Assembly: GCA_025210515.1 (NCBI GenBank)
Contig: JAOARM010000013.1
Span: 62,001 to 126,000 of the forward strand
Direction of reading: 5' to 3'
DNA: 64,000 bases
Origin: Vallitalea sp.
Lineage (GTDB): Bacteria > Bacillota > Clostridia > Lachnospirales > Vallitaleaceae
The position numbers and the translations under genes were made by a program. Shown piece by piece: positions 1 through 8,607 of the stretch. The number at the start of each line of letters is the position of its first letter. Positions within the stretch are counted from its first letter, which is position 1. The notes beneath the pieces are model-generated. The model was given only the letters and a program-made list of their open reading frames with translations, was not told where the DNA came from and did no database searches.

Positions 1-2
1 AA

Positions 3-188
3 GCTGGAGTATCAAGTAAGAAATTCTATGAATCACTTGATGAAATGAGTGAACAAGCATTTGATGATCAGTGTACAGGTGCTAATCCAAGATACCCACT
101 TATTAGCGAAATTAAAAATATGTATATAAATGTATTTGAAGGTGAAGCTAAGAAAGAAGTAAAAGAAAAAGATAATAATAAAAAATAA
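3..188 (+). CDS. adhE: Bifunctional acetaldehyde-CoA/alcohol dehydrogenase AdhE, C-terminal fragment
   Basis: Only the last 61 codons are in the window; the gene starts upstream of it. The reading frame contains FDDQCTGANPRYPLISEI, the signature end of the iron-dependent alcohol dehydrogenase domain of AdhE, followed by a short lysine/glutamate-rich tail. AdhE reduces acetyl-CoA to acetaldehyde and then to ethanol with NADH during fermentation. A stand-alone iron alcohol dehydrogenase is possible, but the CTGANPRYPL motif is typical of the AdhE fusion. A strong terminator follows the stop codon. Confidence 0.8.
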   Translation, partial: AGVSSKKFYESLDEMSEQAFDDQCTGANPRYPLISEIKNMYINVFEGEAKKEVKEKDNNKK

Positions 189-212
189 AAATTCTTATTA
201 AATATTAAGCAG

Positions 213-248
213 AACAGCTCCTGAATTTTATCATTAGGAGCTGTTTTT
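213..248 (+). terminator. Intrinsic terminator after adhE
   Basis: Perfect 10-bp inverted repeat, AACAGCTCCT at 213-222 and AGGAGCTGTT at 236-245, with a T-run at 242-247. It ends transcription from the upstream adhE fragment. Confidence 0.9.
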
Positions 249-336
249 TGTATAAGGAAAAGTAATATAAATGAAATATTTATGTAAATTGATTATAATG
301 TTCATAGTGTATAATGAACATAAGGAGGTTGATATA

Positions 337-474
337 ATGAAACAATTATCACAGGTTCTTATTAAAATAGTATTTCCTCTAAAAAATAAAAGCAAAAATG
401 AGATACTAAAAACAAACAAGTATTTAACAATTGAAGAAGTTATAAAACGCTACGAAGAATTGTCTGCTCTATAA
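337..474 (+). CDS. Small hypothetical protein (45 aa)
   Basis: ATG at 337 follows an excellent ribosome binding site (AAGGAGG at 322-328), so I prefer it over in-frame upstream codons that lack one. The protein is basic in its first half (KNKSKNEILKTNK) and ends in a predicted helix with acidic residues (TIEEVIKRYEEL). No family is recognised. A possible promoter lies just upstream: TTGATT at 289-294 and TATAAT at 310-315, with a short 15-bp spacer. The last codons form the 5' arm of a perfect terminator hairpin, so gene and terminator are fused, as in some very short monocistronic transcripts. It may be a real small protein or a small RNA with coding capacity. Confidence 0.55.
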   Translation: MKQLSQVLIKIVFPLKNKSKNEILKTNKYLTIEEVIKRYEELSAL

Positions 475-496
475 TGCGTTTTATAGCTTTTTTTTA
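441..496 (+). terminator. Terminator whose 5' arm lies inside the 45-aa ORF
   Basis: Perfect 10-bp inverted repeat, TATAAAACGC at 441-450 and GCGTTTTATA at 476-485, followed by GC and a T8 run. The left arm is coding sequence of the small ORF that ends at 474. Confidence 0.85.
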
Positions 497-595
497 TGCT
501 TATATTATTATATTAACTTACTACAAGATTTTGCAATATATGAATTATATACGAACAAATTATTCATGGAAAAGTAAATAGATTAAGTGAAAGCA

Positions 596-627
596 AACAT
601 CTTCCTTCGCGATTAGGTGTTTTTTTA
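596..627 (+). terminator. Orphan terminator-like hairpin
   Basis: AACATCT at 596-602 pairs with AGGTGTT at 615-621 (one G-T pair) and runs into a T-tract. No gene lies immediately upstream, so it could end a small RNA or catch read-through. Confidence 0.5.
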
Positions 628-883
628 TTGTGTTATTCTAAAAAATATATAGTTGTAATTATATTTGTATAGATTTAATGTTAAGAACAAAGCAATAATA
701 ATGTTAAAATGTTACAAAAAAATAGCTTGCAATATAGAAGAATTTAACAAAAAAATATATGGATAGTATAGAGAAAGTGATATTTATTAGTTGGGTATTA
801 ATAAAACTGATAAAATAACCAGTAATATTTATGTGGTTTTTTTGAGTATAAGTTTAATGTTATAAAGTGCCAAAGAAAATATC

Positions 884-912
884 TTGCAATTGAAGGAGAT
901 AGAATGTATAAT
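884..912 (+). promoter_or_regulatory. Sigma-A-type promoter of the LIV binding-protein gene
   Basis: TTGCAA at 884-889, a 17-bp spacer, and TATAAT at 907-912. Transcription would start about 50 bases before the ATG. Confidence 0.7.
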
Positions 913-968
913 TGCATATAAGCATATAAAAAAACATATATATAAGTAAATAAAGGGAGGAACATAAA

Positions 969-2150
969 ATGAAAAAAAGATTATTAATGATAGTTAGTAT
1001 TTTAATCTGTTTAGTATTTGTTATTAGTGGTTGTGGTAATAAATCAACTGATGCTGATACAAATGGGGATGAGAATACAAATGCAGAAAGCAGTAATGAA
1101 GAAGTAGTTAAAATTGGATTGATCACTGCTGAAACGGGTGATATTGCTCAATATGGTATGGCAGTTGAGAATGCTGTAAAGCTTGCGGCAGATGAAATTA
1201 ATACAGCAGGCGGAATTGATGGTAAGAAAATTAAATTAGTGATTTATGACAATAAAGGTGATGCACAGGAGAGTGTTACATTATTTAGAAGACTTGTTAA
1301 TAATGATAAAATCGATGCTCTAATAGGACCAGTAATTAGTGGAACAACTTTGGCAGTAGCTCCTTTAGCAGAGGAAAGTGAAATTCCTATGATTACTCCT
1401 ACAGCAACAGCATTAAATGTAACACCTGAATATGAATATGTTTTTCGTGCATGTTACACAGATCCATATCAAGGAACAATTCTTGCAAAATACGCTTTAA
1501 AAGAACTAGATGCTAAGAATATCGCTATTCTATATAACACAGGTAGTGACTATTCAGCAGGTCTTGCAGAAGTGTTTAAAGGAGTTGCAGAAGATGGTGG
1601 AGCCAAAATAGTTAATTACGTAGGATATACTAATGATGATGTTGACTTTAATTCAGTCTTAACTAATGTTAAAGCTAATGAACCAGATTTAATATTTATT
1701 CCAGATTATTATAACAAAGTTGGAGTTATTGCAACAACAATAAAAGAATTAGGTATAGATGCAACATTATTAGGTCCTGATGGTTGGGATGGTGTTCAAG
1801 AAGAATATATTGATGTTGTAGAAGGTGGATACTTTGGTAACCATTATTATGCAGGAGACGAGAGTAAAATAGTTAAAGACTTTGTTAAGACTTACACTGA
1901 TAAATACTCTGAAACTCCAAATGCATTAGCCGCTCTTGGATATGATGCAATGAAGATAATGGCAAATGCTATCGATAAAGCAGATTCAACTAATAATAAA
2001 AAGATACTAGAACAAATAAAATTAACTTCACTAGACTTAGTAACTGGGCATATTACATTTGATGAAAATGGAGATACAACTAAAAGTGTAACAATTATTA
2101 ATGTTGAAGATGGTGAACTAAAATTAAAAACCAAATTTAGTGATAATTAG
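969..2150 (+). CDS. livK: LIV-type branched-chain amino acid ABC transporter, substrate-binding lipoprotein
   Basis: A 393-aa protein with a lipoprotein signal peptide (VISGC, lipid-anchored Cys22), an Asn/Glu/Asp-rich linker to about residue 45, then a type I periplasmic binding domain. The start KIGLITAETGDIAQYG and the AADEINTAGGIDG segment are typical of the LivJ/LivK (Peripla_BP_6) family. It captures Leu/Ile/Val-like amino acids outside the cell and delivers them to LivHMGF encoded just downstream. The GGGAGG ribosome binding site at 954-959 fits the ATG. It has its own promoter and a terminator after it, which would make the binding protein more abundant than the membrane parts. The exact substrate cannot be read from sequence. 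Confidence 0.93.
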   Translation: MKKRLLMIVSILICLVFVISGCGNKSTDADTNGDENTNAESSNEEVVKIGLITAETGDIAQYGMAVENAVKLAADEINTAGGIDGKKIKLVIYDNKGDAQESVTLFRRLVNNDKIDALIGPVISGTTLAVAPLAEESEIPMITPTATALNVTPEYEYVFRACYTDPYQGTILAKYALKELDAKNIAILYNTGSDYSAGLAEVFKGVAEDGGAKIVNYVGYTNDDVDFNSVLTNVKANEPDLIFIPDYYNKVGVIATTIKELGIDATLLGPDGWDGVQEEYIDVVEGGYFGNHYYAGDESKIVKDFVKTYTDKYSETPNALAALGYDAMKIMANAIDKADSTNNKKILEQIKLTSLDLVTGHITFDENGDTTKSVTIINVEDGELKLKTKFSDN

Positions 2151-2166
2151 ACATTTGATAAGTTAT

Positions 2167-2198
2167 AAGGAGGGAGGAAGTTTCTCTCTCCTTTTTTT
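2167..2198 (+). terminator. Terminator between livK and livH
   Basis: AAGGAGGGAG at 2167-2176 pairs with CTCTCTCCTT at 2184-2193 (one G-T pair), then T-run to 2198. Probably partial, lowering expression of livHMGF relative to livK. Confidence 0.85.
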
Positions 2199-2379
2199 CA
2201 TCTTATAGTAGTTGTTCATAAATAAATTTATATATATAACTTATCGTAAATTATAGAGTTTTGATGAGTTAGAGCGATTATTAATTGTAATTAGTTTTTG
2301 GGGTTAGGAAATGGAAATTTCACATTACATATGCTGAAATATTTAGATTGATTGATGAAAAATAGAGAGAGGTGATGAC

Positions 2380-3255
2380 GTGAATTTTTTACAACAATTA
2401 ATTAATGGAATTCATGTTGGAAGTATATATGCTTTGATAGCATTAGGATATACAATGGTTTATGGAATTGTTAAGTTAATTAATTTTGCACATGGTGATA
2501 TTTTAATGATTGGTTCGTATTTTGCGTTAATCGCAATAACTGTACTTGGTTTACCCATCTGGTTAGTTATTATTATTACAATGTTAGTATGTGCAATAAT
2601 AGGTGTTATGATTGATCAAATAGCGTATAAGCCTTTACGAGATGCGCCAAGAATATCGGCTCTTATTACATCTCTAGGTATGAGTTTGTTTTTAGAAAAT
2701 CTATTTGCGGCTATTTATAAACCAAGACCAAGAAAGTTTCCAAGTCTTATTAAAGGTATTCGTGAATTTGATGGTTTACATATAAAAAATATTACATTAT
2801 TAACTGTAGGTATAGCTATTATTTGTATGATTTTATTAGAATTTATTGTTAATAAAACAAAGACAGGAAAAGCTATGAGAGCTGTATCAGAAGATAAACC
2901 AGCTGCAAGACTTATGGGAATTAATGTCAACAGGATTATAGCTATAACTTTTGCAATAGGTACAGCGCTTGGTGCTATTGGAGGTATATTATATAGTAGT
3001 GGAATAGCATTACAGATTAATCCTTTAATGGGGGTTACACCTGGATTAAAAGCTTTCATTGCAGCAGTGCTTGGAGGAATAGGTATTATTCCGGGAGCTA
3101 TGTTAGGTGGATTTGCAATTGGATTAGTTGAAAGTCTTACTAAAGCATATATTTCAAGTGCGTGGGCAGATGGAGTTGTATATGGCATACTAATTATAGT
3201 GCTATTATTCAAACCTGCTGGAATACTTGGTAAAAATGTGAAAGAGAAAGTATAG
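2380..3255 (+). CDS. livH: LIV ABC transporter permease LivH
   Basis: A 291-aa, multi-spanning inner-membrane permease of the BPD_transp_2 family. The start GIHVGSIYALIALGYTMVYG and the INFAHGDILMIG segment are LivH hallmarks. It starts at GTG 2380, preceded by AGAGAGGTGAT at 2366-2376. It pairs with LivM to form the channel of the branched-chain amino acid importer. LivM follows within 10 bases, so the two are co-translated. Confidence 0.95.
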   Translation: MNFLQQLINGIHVGSIYALIALGYTMVYGIVKLINFAHGDILMIGSYFALIAITVLGLPIWLVIIITMLVCAIIGVMIDQIAYKPLRDAPRISALITSLGMSLFLENLFAAIYKPRPRKFPSLIKGIREFDGLHIKNITLLTVGIAIICMILLEFIVNKTKTGKAMRAVSEDKPAARLMGINVNRIIAITFAIGTALGAIGGILYSSGIALQINPLMGVTPGLKAFIAAVLGGIGIIPGAMLGGFAIGLVESLTKAYISSAWADGVVYGILIIVLLFKPAGILGKNVKEKV

Positions 3256-3264
3256 GTGATAGAT

Positions 3265-4224
3265 ATGAACAAGAAAAAAACAGTGGAAAATTATATAATT
3301 AATTTTATTTGTGTTATAGCCCTATATTTAACCCTATATATATTAATAAAAAATGGCGTTATTAATTCTTACTATGAATCAGTTATTATTTTTATATGTA
3401 TTAATATTATTCTAGCAACAAGTCTAAACTTAACAACTGGCTTCTTGGGTCAATTGGCACTTGGTCATGCAGGTTTTGTTGCTATAGGTGCATATACATC
3501 GGCGTTATTTACTAAATCAGTTAAGTTACCTTTTGTTGAGTTTCCTGTTGCACTACTTCTTGGAGGAATTGTGGCGGCAATTTTTGGAATAGCAATAGGT
3601 ATTCCAGCCCTAAGATTAAGAGGTGATTATTTAGCAATAATAACACTTGCGTTTAGTGAAATGATAAGAGTATTTATAGTTAACTCGAAATTTACAGGTG
3701 GAGCAAAAGGTCTTTCGGGTATTCCTATGATGAGTAATTTTACTAATGTTTTTATAATTACAGTTATTATAATTACTTTACTGTTTTTATTAATAAGGTC
3801 AAGACATGGTAGAGCAATAATATCTATAAGAGAAGATGAAATAGCATCGGAAGCTATGGGAATATCAGCTACATATTATAAAATACTTGGTTTTACTATT
3901 TCTGCTTTTTTTGCAGGAATTGGTGGTGGTATTTTTGCTCATTATATAACTATGCTTGAGGCTAGAAAGTTTAATTTTATGTATTCAGTAGAAATATTAA
4001 TTATTGTTGTATTTGGCGGTATGGGAAGTTTTACAGGTTCAATAATTGCAGCTGTTGTACTAACTATATTTAATGAAGCTTTGAGAGATTTTTCCATATA
4101 TAGAATAATTGTATACTCAGTATTACTCATTATCATTATGATTTTTAAACCTGGTGGTCTACTTGGAAGATATGAATTTTCAATGAGTAAAAAACTTAAA
4201 AAAGTCGGTATTAAAAGTGAGTAG
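3265..4224 (+). CDS. livM: LIV ABC transporter permease LivM
   Basis: About 319 aa, multi-spanning permease. The motifs LATSLNLTTGFLGQLALGHA and GIPALRLRGDYLAIITLAF identify LivM. I choose ATG 3265 over the in-frame GTG at 3256, because AGGTGAT at 3254-3260 is well spaced for 3265 and overlaps the GTG. It forms the second half of the membrane channel with LivH. LivG follows 15 bases downstream. Confidence 0.94.
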   Translation: MNKKKTVENYIINFICVIALYLTLYILIKNGVINSYYESVIIFICINIILATSLNLTTGFLGQLALGHAGFVAIGAYTSALFTKSVKLPFVEFPVALLLGGIVAAIFGIAIGIPALRLRGDYLAIITLAFSEMIRVFIVNSKFTGGAKGLSGIPMMSNFTNVFIITVIIITLLFLLIRSRHGRAIISIREDEIASEAMGISATYYKILGFTISAFFAGIGGGIFAHYITMLEARKFNFMYSVEILIIVVFGGMGSFTGSIIAAVVLTIFNEALRDFSIYRIIVYSVLLIIIMIFKPGGLLGRYEFSMSKKLKKVGIKSE

Positions 4225-4239
4225 TGAGGAGGATACGTT

Positions 4240-5001
4240 ATGGCATTATTAGAAGTTGATAAGTTAACTATAGAATTTGGAGGATTAAAAGCAGTTGATG
4301 ATTTTAATGTAACTATCAATGAAGGTGAGCTTATGGGTCTGATTGGCCCTAATGGAGCTGGAAAAACAACAGTTTTTAACATGTTGACAGGAGTATATAA
4401 GCCTACCTGTGGAAGTATTACTCTAAATGGAAAAAACATAGTTGGTCTAAAACCAGACCAGATAGTTAAAGTTGGAGCGGCAAGAACTTTTCAAAACATT
4501 AGATTGTTCAAAGAGCTATCTGTTCTAGATAATATAAAAATAGCTTTCCAAAAAGATATGAAATATTCATTGGCACAAGGAATATTAAGATTTCCGCTAT
4601 ATTGGAAAGAGGAAAAAAGTATAGAGGAAAAAGCTATAAAATTATTAGAAATATTTAATATGGAAGATTCAAGAAATGAAAAGGCAAAAAACCTTCCATA
4701 TGGAAAACAAAGAAAGCTAGAGATTGCAAGAGCACTGGCAACTAATCCAAAACTACTATTATTAGATGAACCAGCAGCAGGAATGAATCCACAAGAAACA
4801 CTTGAACTTATGGATACAATTCGTTTAATAAAAGATGAGTTTAATATTACAATATTACTTATTGAACATGATATGAGACTTGTAATGGGTATATGTGAAA
4901 GATTAGTAGTTATAGATTATGGCAAAGTAATTGCAAAAGGAACGCCAGAGGAGATAAAGTCCAATGAAAAAGTTATTAAAGCTTATCTTGGAGGAGCTTA
5001 G
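4240..5001 (+). CDS. livG: LIV ABC transporter ATP-binding protein LivG
   Basis: 253-aa cytoplasmic ABC ATPase. Walker A GPNGAGKTT, the variant signature YGKQRKLEIARAL (LivG proteins lack the usual LSGGQ), Walker B LLLLDEPAAGMNP, and the switch histidine in LIEHDMRLVMG are all visible. It powers branched-chain amino acid import together with LivF. It follows a GAGGAGG ribosome binding site in an unbroken operon. Confidence 0.95.
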   Translation: MALLEVDKLTIEFGGLKAVDDFNVTINEGELMGLIGPNGAGKTTVFNMLTGVYKPTCGSITLNGKNIVGLKPDQIVKVGAARTFQNIRLFKELSVLDNIKIAFQKDMKYSLAQGILRFPLYWKEEKSIEEKAIKLLEIFNMEDSRNEKAKNLPYGKQRKLEIARALATNPKLLLLDEPAAGMNPQETLELMDTIRLIKDEFNITILLIEHDMRLVMGICERLVVIDYGKVIAKGTPEEIKSNEKVIKAYLGGA

Positions 5002-5012
5002 GAGGTGACATT

Positions 5013-5711
5013 ATGTTAAAAGTTAATAATCTTGATGTATATTATGGTGCCATTCATGCCATTAAAAATATAAGTTTTAATGTAGAACAAGGAGAAATAG
5101 TTACGCTTATCGGAGCTAATGGTGCTGGGAAAACAACAACATTACAAACTATTTCTGGGCTTATAAAACCTAAAACTGGAAGTATTATACTTAACGATAA
5201 ATCAATAGAAAATTATGGGGCTCATAATATTCTAGGATTAGGTATGGCACAAGTACCTGAAGGTAGAAGAGTTTTTTCTAGAATGACAGTGGAAGAGAAT
5301 CTTGAGATGGGTGCATTTATTAGAACAGATAAAAATATCCATTCAGATATAAGTGACATGTATAAGAAATTTCCTAGATTAGGAGAAAGAAAAAAACAAC
5401 TAGCAGGAACTATGAGTGGTGGAGAACAACAAATGCTTGCTATAGCGAGAGCATTAATGGCACGTCCTAAATTGCTATTAATGGATGAACCATCAATGGG
5501 ATTAGCACCTATATTGGTTGAGGAAATATTTGATACAATAAGAGAGATAAATAGAAGTGGTACGACTATATTATTGGTTGAACAGAATGCACATATGGCT
5601 TTAAGTATTGCACATAGAGCTTATGTATTAGAAACAGGTAAAATAATAATGGAAGGCGATGCACAAAAGCTGTTAAATGATGAAAAGGTAAAAGAAGCTT
5701 ATTTGGGATAA
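5013..5711 (+). CDS. livF: LIV ABC transporter ATP-binding protein LivF
   Basis: 232-aa ABC ATPase with Walker A GANGAGKTT, signature MSGGEQQMLAIARAL, Walker B LLLMDEPSMGLAP and switch motif LVEQNAHMAL. VPEGRRVFSRMTVEENLEMG is a LivF-specific stretch. Last gene of the livHMGF operon, 11 bases after livG, with GGAGGTGAC as ribosome binding site. Confidence 0.95.
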   Translation: MLKVNNLDVYYGAIHAIKNISFNVEQGEIVTLIGANGAGKTTTLQTISGLIKPKTGSIILNDKSIENYGAHNILGLGMAQVPEGRRVFSRMTVEENLEMGAFIRTDKNIHSDISDMYKKFPRLGERKKQLAGTMSGGEQQMLAIARALMARPKLLLMDEPSMGLAPILVEEIFDTIREINRSGTTILLVEQNAHMALSIAHRAYVLETGKIIMEGDAQKLLNDEKVKEAYLG

Positions 5712-5717
5712 GAATAT

Positions 5718-5735
5718 GAGGCATAGCCTCTTTTC
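5718..5735 (+). terminator. Terminator after livF
   Basis: GAGGC (5718-5722), loop ATA, GCCTC (5726-5730), then TTTTCTT. The flanking AAGAATAT and TTTTCTTAT extend the symmetry. Confidence 0.7.
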
Positions 5736-6059
5736 TTATGTTCAAAAGTATTAATTAAGATTTAATATAATATATATTAATGATAGTGATATATTTTAGT
5801 GTTTTAAATTTACTTTAACAAAACACAGAGGTAATTTAATAAAAAACTTGATTTTTTACTAAAATCATGATAAAATTTACGCATAGTAAAAACAAATGTA
5901 CACAGCACAAAGACAATTGGTTGTTTAATGTATATAAATATTATATAAGAACAATGATAATAAATCCATACATATAGAAAGTTGTATTTTATCAGTGTGT
6001 GTATATAATTAATTATGAAGTTATTTATTAAAGTAGAAGAAAAGGAATGAGGTATCAAT
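5736..6059. other. Intergenic region before asd
   Basis: AT-rich, no supportable gene. No lysine riboswitch or T-box landmark was recognised. It contains the asd promoter near its end. Confidence 0.5.
5982..6009 (+). promoter_or_regulatory. Candidate asd promoter
   Basis: TTGTAT at 5982-5987, 16-bp spacer, TATAAT at 6004-6009, about 50 bases before the asd ATG. Confidence 0.5.
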
Positions 6060-7145
6060 ATGGAAAACAAGTTACGTGTAGGTATTATTGGTGCTACTGG
6101 TATGGTAGGACAAAGATTTATTTCATTATTACATAATCACCCTTGGTATGATATAGTTTGCTTAGCTGCTAGTCCACGTTCAGCTGGTAAAACATATTAT
6201 GAAGCAGTTGAAGGTCGTTGGGCACAAGTTATTGAAATACCAGAGAGAATTGGTAATATGACTGTGAAAAATGCAACGGACGTTGAAGATATTGCCAATA
6301 TTGTTGATTTTGTATTCTGTGCTGTTGATATGGATAAAAAAGCTATTCGCCAATTAGAAGAAGCTTATGCAAAAGCTGAAGTGCCAGTTGTATCTAATAA
6401 TTCAGCAAATCGTTGGACAGAAGATGTACCGATGGTAATTCCAGAGATTAATGATGAACATATTAAAATCATTGAAGCACAGAGAAAGAGACTTGGTACA
6501 GAAAAAGGTTTTATTGCAGTTAAACCTAATTGTTCTATTCAAAGTTATGTACCTGTTCTTGCTGCATTAATGAAATTTGAACCAAAAGAAGTCAATGTAT
6601 GTACTTATCAAGCTATTTCTGGTGCTGGTAAGACGTTTGATAGTTGGCCTGAGATGGTAGATAATATTATTCCATTCATTGGTGGAGAAGAAGAAAAAAG
6701 TGAGCAAGAGCCAATGAAAATATGGGGAACAATAAAAGATGATAAAATAATTTCAGCTAATGAGCCTGTTATCTCTGCTCAATGTATTAGAGTTCCTGCT
6801 GCTGATGGACATTTAGCTGCTGTATCTGTTAACTTCAAAAACAAACCAGAAATAAAAGAAGTAATAGATATTCTTAATAGTTATTCTGGAAAACCTCAAC
6901 AACTTAAACTTCCATCTGCTCCAAGTCAATTTATGAAATATATGGAAGAAGATAATCGTCCTCAGACTAGAATTGATCGTGACTATGAAAATGGTATGGG
7001 GGTTACAGTTGGTAGATTTAGAGAAGATAATTTATATGATTACAAATTCGTATGTCTATCTCATAATACGTTAAGAGGAGCTGCTGGTGGAGCTGTTTTA
7101 ATTGCTGAACTTCTAACTGCTGAAGGATATATTACAAGTAAATAA
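6060..7145 (+). CDS. asd: Aspartate-semialdehyde dehydrogenase
   Basis: A 361-aa cytoplasmic enzyme that reduces aspartyl phosphate to aspartate semialdehyde with NADPH, the branch point to lysine/diaminopimelate, threonine and methionine. The N-terminal nucleotide-binding motif GIIGATGMVGQRF, the catalytic cysteine in KPNCSIQS (Cys158) and the RVPAADGH motif (Arg244, His251) are intact. Length and the segments SNNSANRW and GAGKTFDSWPEM fit the archaeal/fungal-like branch of the family, which also occurs in Clostridia. It is a single gene with its own promoter and a large hairpin terminator. Confidence 0.94.
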   Translation: MENKLRVGIIGATGMVGQRFISLLHNHPWYDIVCLAASPRSAGKTYYEAVEGRWAQVIEIPERIGNMTVKNATDVEDIANIVDFVFCAVDMDKKAIRQLEEAYAKAEVPVVSNNSANRWTEDVPMVIPEINDEHIKIIEAQRKRLGTEKGFIAVKPNCSIQSYVPVLAALMKFEPKEVNVCTYQAISGAGKTFDSWPEMVDNIIPFIGGEEEKSEQEPMKIWGTIKDDKIISANEPVISAQCIRVPAADGHLAAVSVNFKNKPEIKEVIDILNSYSGKPQQLKLPSAPSQFMKYMEEDNRPQTRIDRDYENGMGVTVGRFREDNLYDYKFVCLSHNTLRGAAGGAVLIAELLTAEGYITSK

Positions 7146-7153
7146 GTTTATAT

Positions 7154-7267
7154 AAAGGGGCTGTCTTATAATACCTTTTTTATGTCAATATATAGGAAGC
7201 TAAACCTAGTCTATCTTTCAAAACTTGTAGCCTATAGAAAAATGTATTATAAGACAGCCCCTTTTTT
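7154..7267 (+). terminator. Large composite hairpin/terminator after asd (type A repeat enclosing type B motif)
   Basis: Perfect 21-bp inverted repeat: AAAGGGGCTGTCTTATAATAC at 7154-7174 is mirrored at 7244-7264. The stem continues for five more pairs after one mismatch. The right arm ends in CCCC and T6. The loop contains an inner TATAGG/CCTATA pair and the motif GCTAAACCTAGTCTAT (7199-7214), which is one arm of another hairpin family found after pyk, the radical SAM gene and the 57-kb lipoprotein gene. Confidence 0.75.
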
Positions 7268-7408
7268 ATATACATTTATAAAAAATATATAGTAAGTAAT
7301 AATGCAAAGAATTATAAGTGTAGAGCATATAACTTCATTATAAGACATTCACTTACTATAATATATTACATATTATAATAGAGAATATGTTAATAGAAGG
7401 TTGCAATA

Positions 7409-8080
7409 ATGCCAAATATGTATTATTACAGAGAGCCACAGATGTATGACATTAATGAAGAAATGGACGAAAGATTAATAACTGTGGTTGGAACTGGGAA
7501 AGTGGATGTAGAGCCAGATACTGCTATATTGAAGATAGGAGTAATAACAAAAGATACAGATATAATAGAGGCACAAGATGAAAATAAAAATACAATGAAT
7601 GCTGTAATAGAAGGTTTAATTAGCAATGGAATTGATGAAACAGATATAAAAACAATCCAATATACAGTTACTCCACAATACGATTACATTGATGGTAAGC
7701 AAGTGTTTAGAGAATATGAAATAAGACATGTGTTGGAAGTAACTATTAAGGATACTAATAAAGTAGGAGTAATTATCGACGATGCAGTTAAAGATGGAGC
7801 TAACTATCAACAAGGATTAACATTTGCAGTTGATAATCCTGAAAATTATTATGACAGAGCACTGCAATTGGCAGTTATTAATTCACAAGAAAAAGCAACT
7901 AATATAGCAAATACATTGCAAGGTAATATTAATATGCAACCGATAAAAATAACCGAGAAAACAAGAAAAGATCAAATAGCACCTTATGAACAAAGTATAA
8001 CATATCGAAACGGTGGCACACCTATTCAAACAGGAAAATTAAGCATAATTTCAACTGTAGAAGCTACATATGAGTATTAA
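7409..8080 (+). CDS. SIMPL domain protein (DUF541/YggE-like)
   Basis: 223 aa. The core starts at ITVVGTGKVDVEPDTAILKIGVI (about residues 24-46), the usual opening of the SIMPL fold, and runs to the C-terminus. No signal peptide is present, so unlike YggE of E. coli it is probably cytoplasmic. Family members have loosely been linked to stress resistance; no biochemical function can be assigned. The start is supported by GAAGGT at 7397-7402. A 10-bp inverted repeat (TATAGTAAGT at 7288-7297 with ACTTACTATA at 7351-7360) lies upstream, and a terminator follows. Confidence 0.85.
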   Translation: MPNMYYYREPQMYDINEEMDERLITVVGTGKVDVEPDTAILKIGVITKDTDIIEAQDENKNTMNAVIEGLISNGIDETDIKTIQYTVTPQYDYIDGKQVFREYEIRHVLEVTIKDTNKVGVIIDDAVKDGANYQQGLTFAVDNPENYYDRALQLAVINSQEKATNIANTLQGNINMQPIKITEKTRKDQIAPYEQSITYRNGGTPIQTGKLSIISTVEATYEY

Positions 8081-8116
8081 ATGAAGAAATAACAAAGTAA
8101 AAACGTATCAATTATA

Positions 8117-8155
8117 AAATCCCATACAACTTTATGTTGGTGGGTTTATTTTTTT
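8117..8155 (+). terminator. Terminator after the SIMPL gene
   Basis: AAATCCCATACAAC at 8117-8130 pairs imperfectly with GTTGGTGGGTTT at 8136-8147, followed by a long T-rich tract. Confidence 0.75.
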
Positions 8156-8211
8156 ATCCTATAAGATTTTTTACTAATGAGAAAATTCTTATATTATATA
8201 GGGGTATTTGA

Positions 8212-8262
8212 TTGACATATAAATATAGATAATGATAAAATAATATTATCGAATTACGATAA
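8212..8262 (+). promoter_or_regulatory. Promoter and palindromic operator of the PadR/FetAB operon
   Basis: TTGACA at 8212-8217, 18-bp spacer, and an extended -10 (TGA then TAAAAT at 8236-8241). Immediately downstream is a perfect dyad, TTATCG (8246-8251), 5 bases, CGATAA (8257-8262), placed where a repressor would block transcription. The PadR protein encoded next is the obvious candidate. Confidence 0.65.
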
Positions 8263-8287
8263 CGAATAACAGAATAAGGTGAATTAA

Positions 8288-8596
8288 ATGAATAATTACG
8301 TTAGTAAGAGATTGTTCCAAGGATTTATATGTTTACACATATTACATCATGCTAAGAAGAAACCATTTTATGGAAGCTGGATGTTAGAAGAATTATCTGA
8401 GCATGGTTATAAGCTAAGCCCGGGAACTTTATACCCCATTCTACACAGTCTAGAAAAAGAAGGATTTATTGAACATTATGACAAGAATGTAAATGGGAAA
8501 ATAAGAAAATACTATATTATAACAGAAGAAGGAGTTAACCAGCTTAATGAATCAAAAAAATATGTTTCAGAGTTAGTTGCTGAGATAGGATTATAA
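8288..8596 (+). CDS. PadR-family transcriptional regulator
   Basis: A 102-aa winged-helix protein. YGSWMLEELSEHGYKLSPGTLYPILHSLEKEGFI is the PadR helix-turn-helix and wing, and IRKYYIITEEGVNQL closes the domain. It is a short subfamily member without a long C-terminal dimer domain. First gene of an operon with an ABC ATPase, permease and dehydrogenase. The dyad TTATCG-N5-CGATAA in its promoter suggests autoregulation in response to an unknown ligand. Confidence 0.9.
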   Translation: MNNYVSKRLFQGFICLHILHHAKKKPFYGSWMLEELSEHGYKLSPGTLYPILHSLEKEGFIEHYDKNVNGKIRKYYIITEEGVNQLNESKKYVSELVAEIGL

Positions 8597-8607
8597 GGGG
8601 GATGGTT

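Larger units (their letters stand above)
497..968. other. Long AT-rich intergenic region before the LIV importer
   Basis: No gene of recognisable quality is present. The stretch holds a small terminator-like hairpin near 600 and the livK promoter at 884-912. There is also an imperfect repeat: a TTTAATGTTA block followed by CTTGCAAT occurs around 674-732 and again around 853-890, which suggests a small old duplication. The second copy supplies the -35 element of the livK promoter. Confidence 0.6.

Noticed and set aside
904..921. ATG with a GAAGGAG upstream at 893, five codons long
   Set aside because: It overlaps the -10 element of the livK promoter, so it would not be transcribed with a leader; a chance match.
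2715..3272. Long minus-strand frame inside livH
   Set aside because: Antisense shadow of a strongly conserved permease gene; no start signal.
7154..7267. Insertion sequence remnant or MITE
   Set aside because: Inverted ends resemble those of some IS elements, but no target-site duplication or transposase fragment was seen, and related hairpins sit at gene ends as terminators; kept as a repeat-family observation only.
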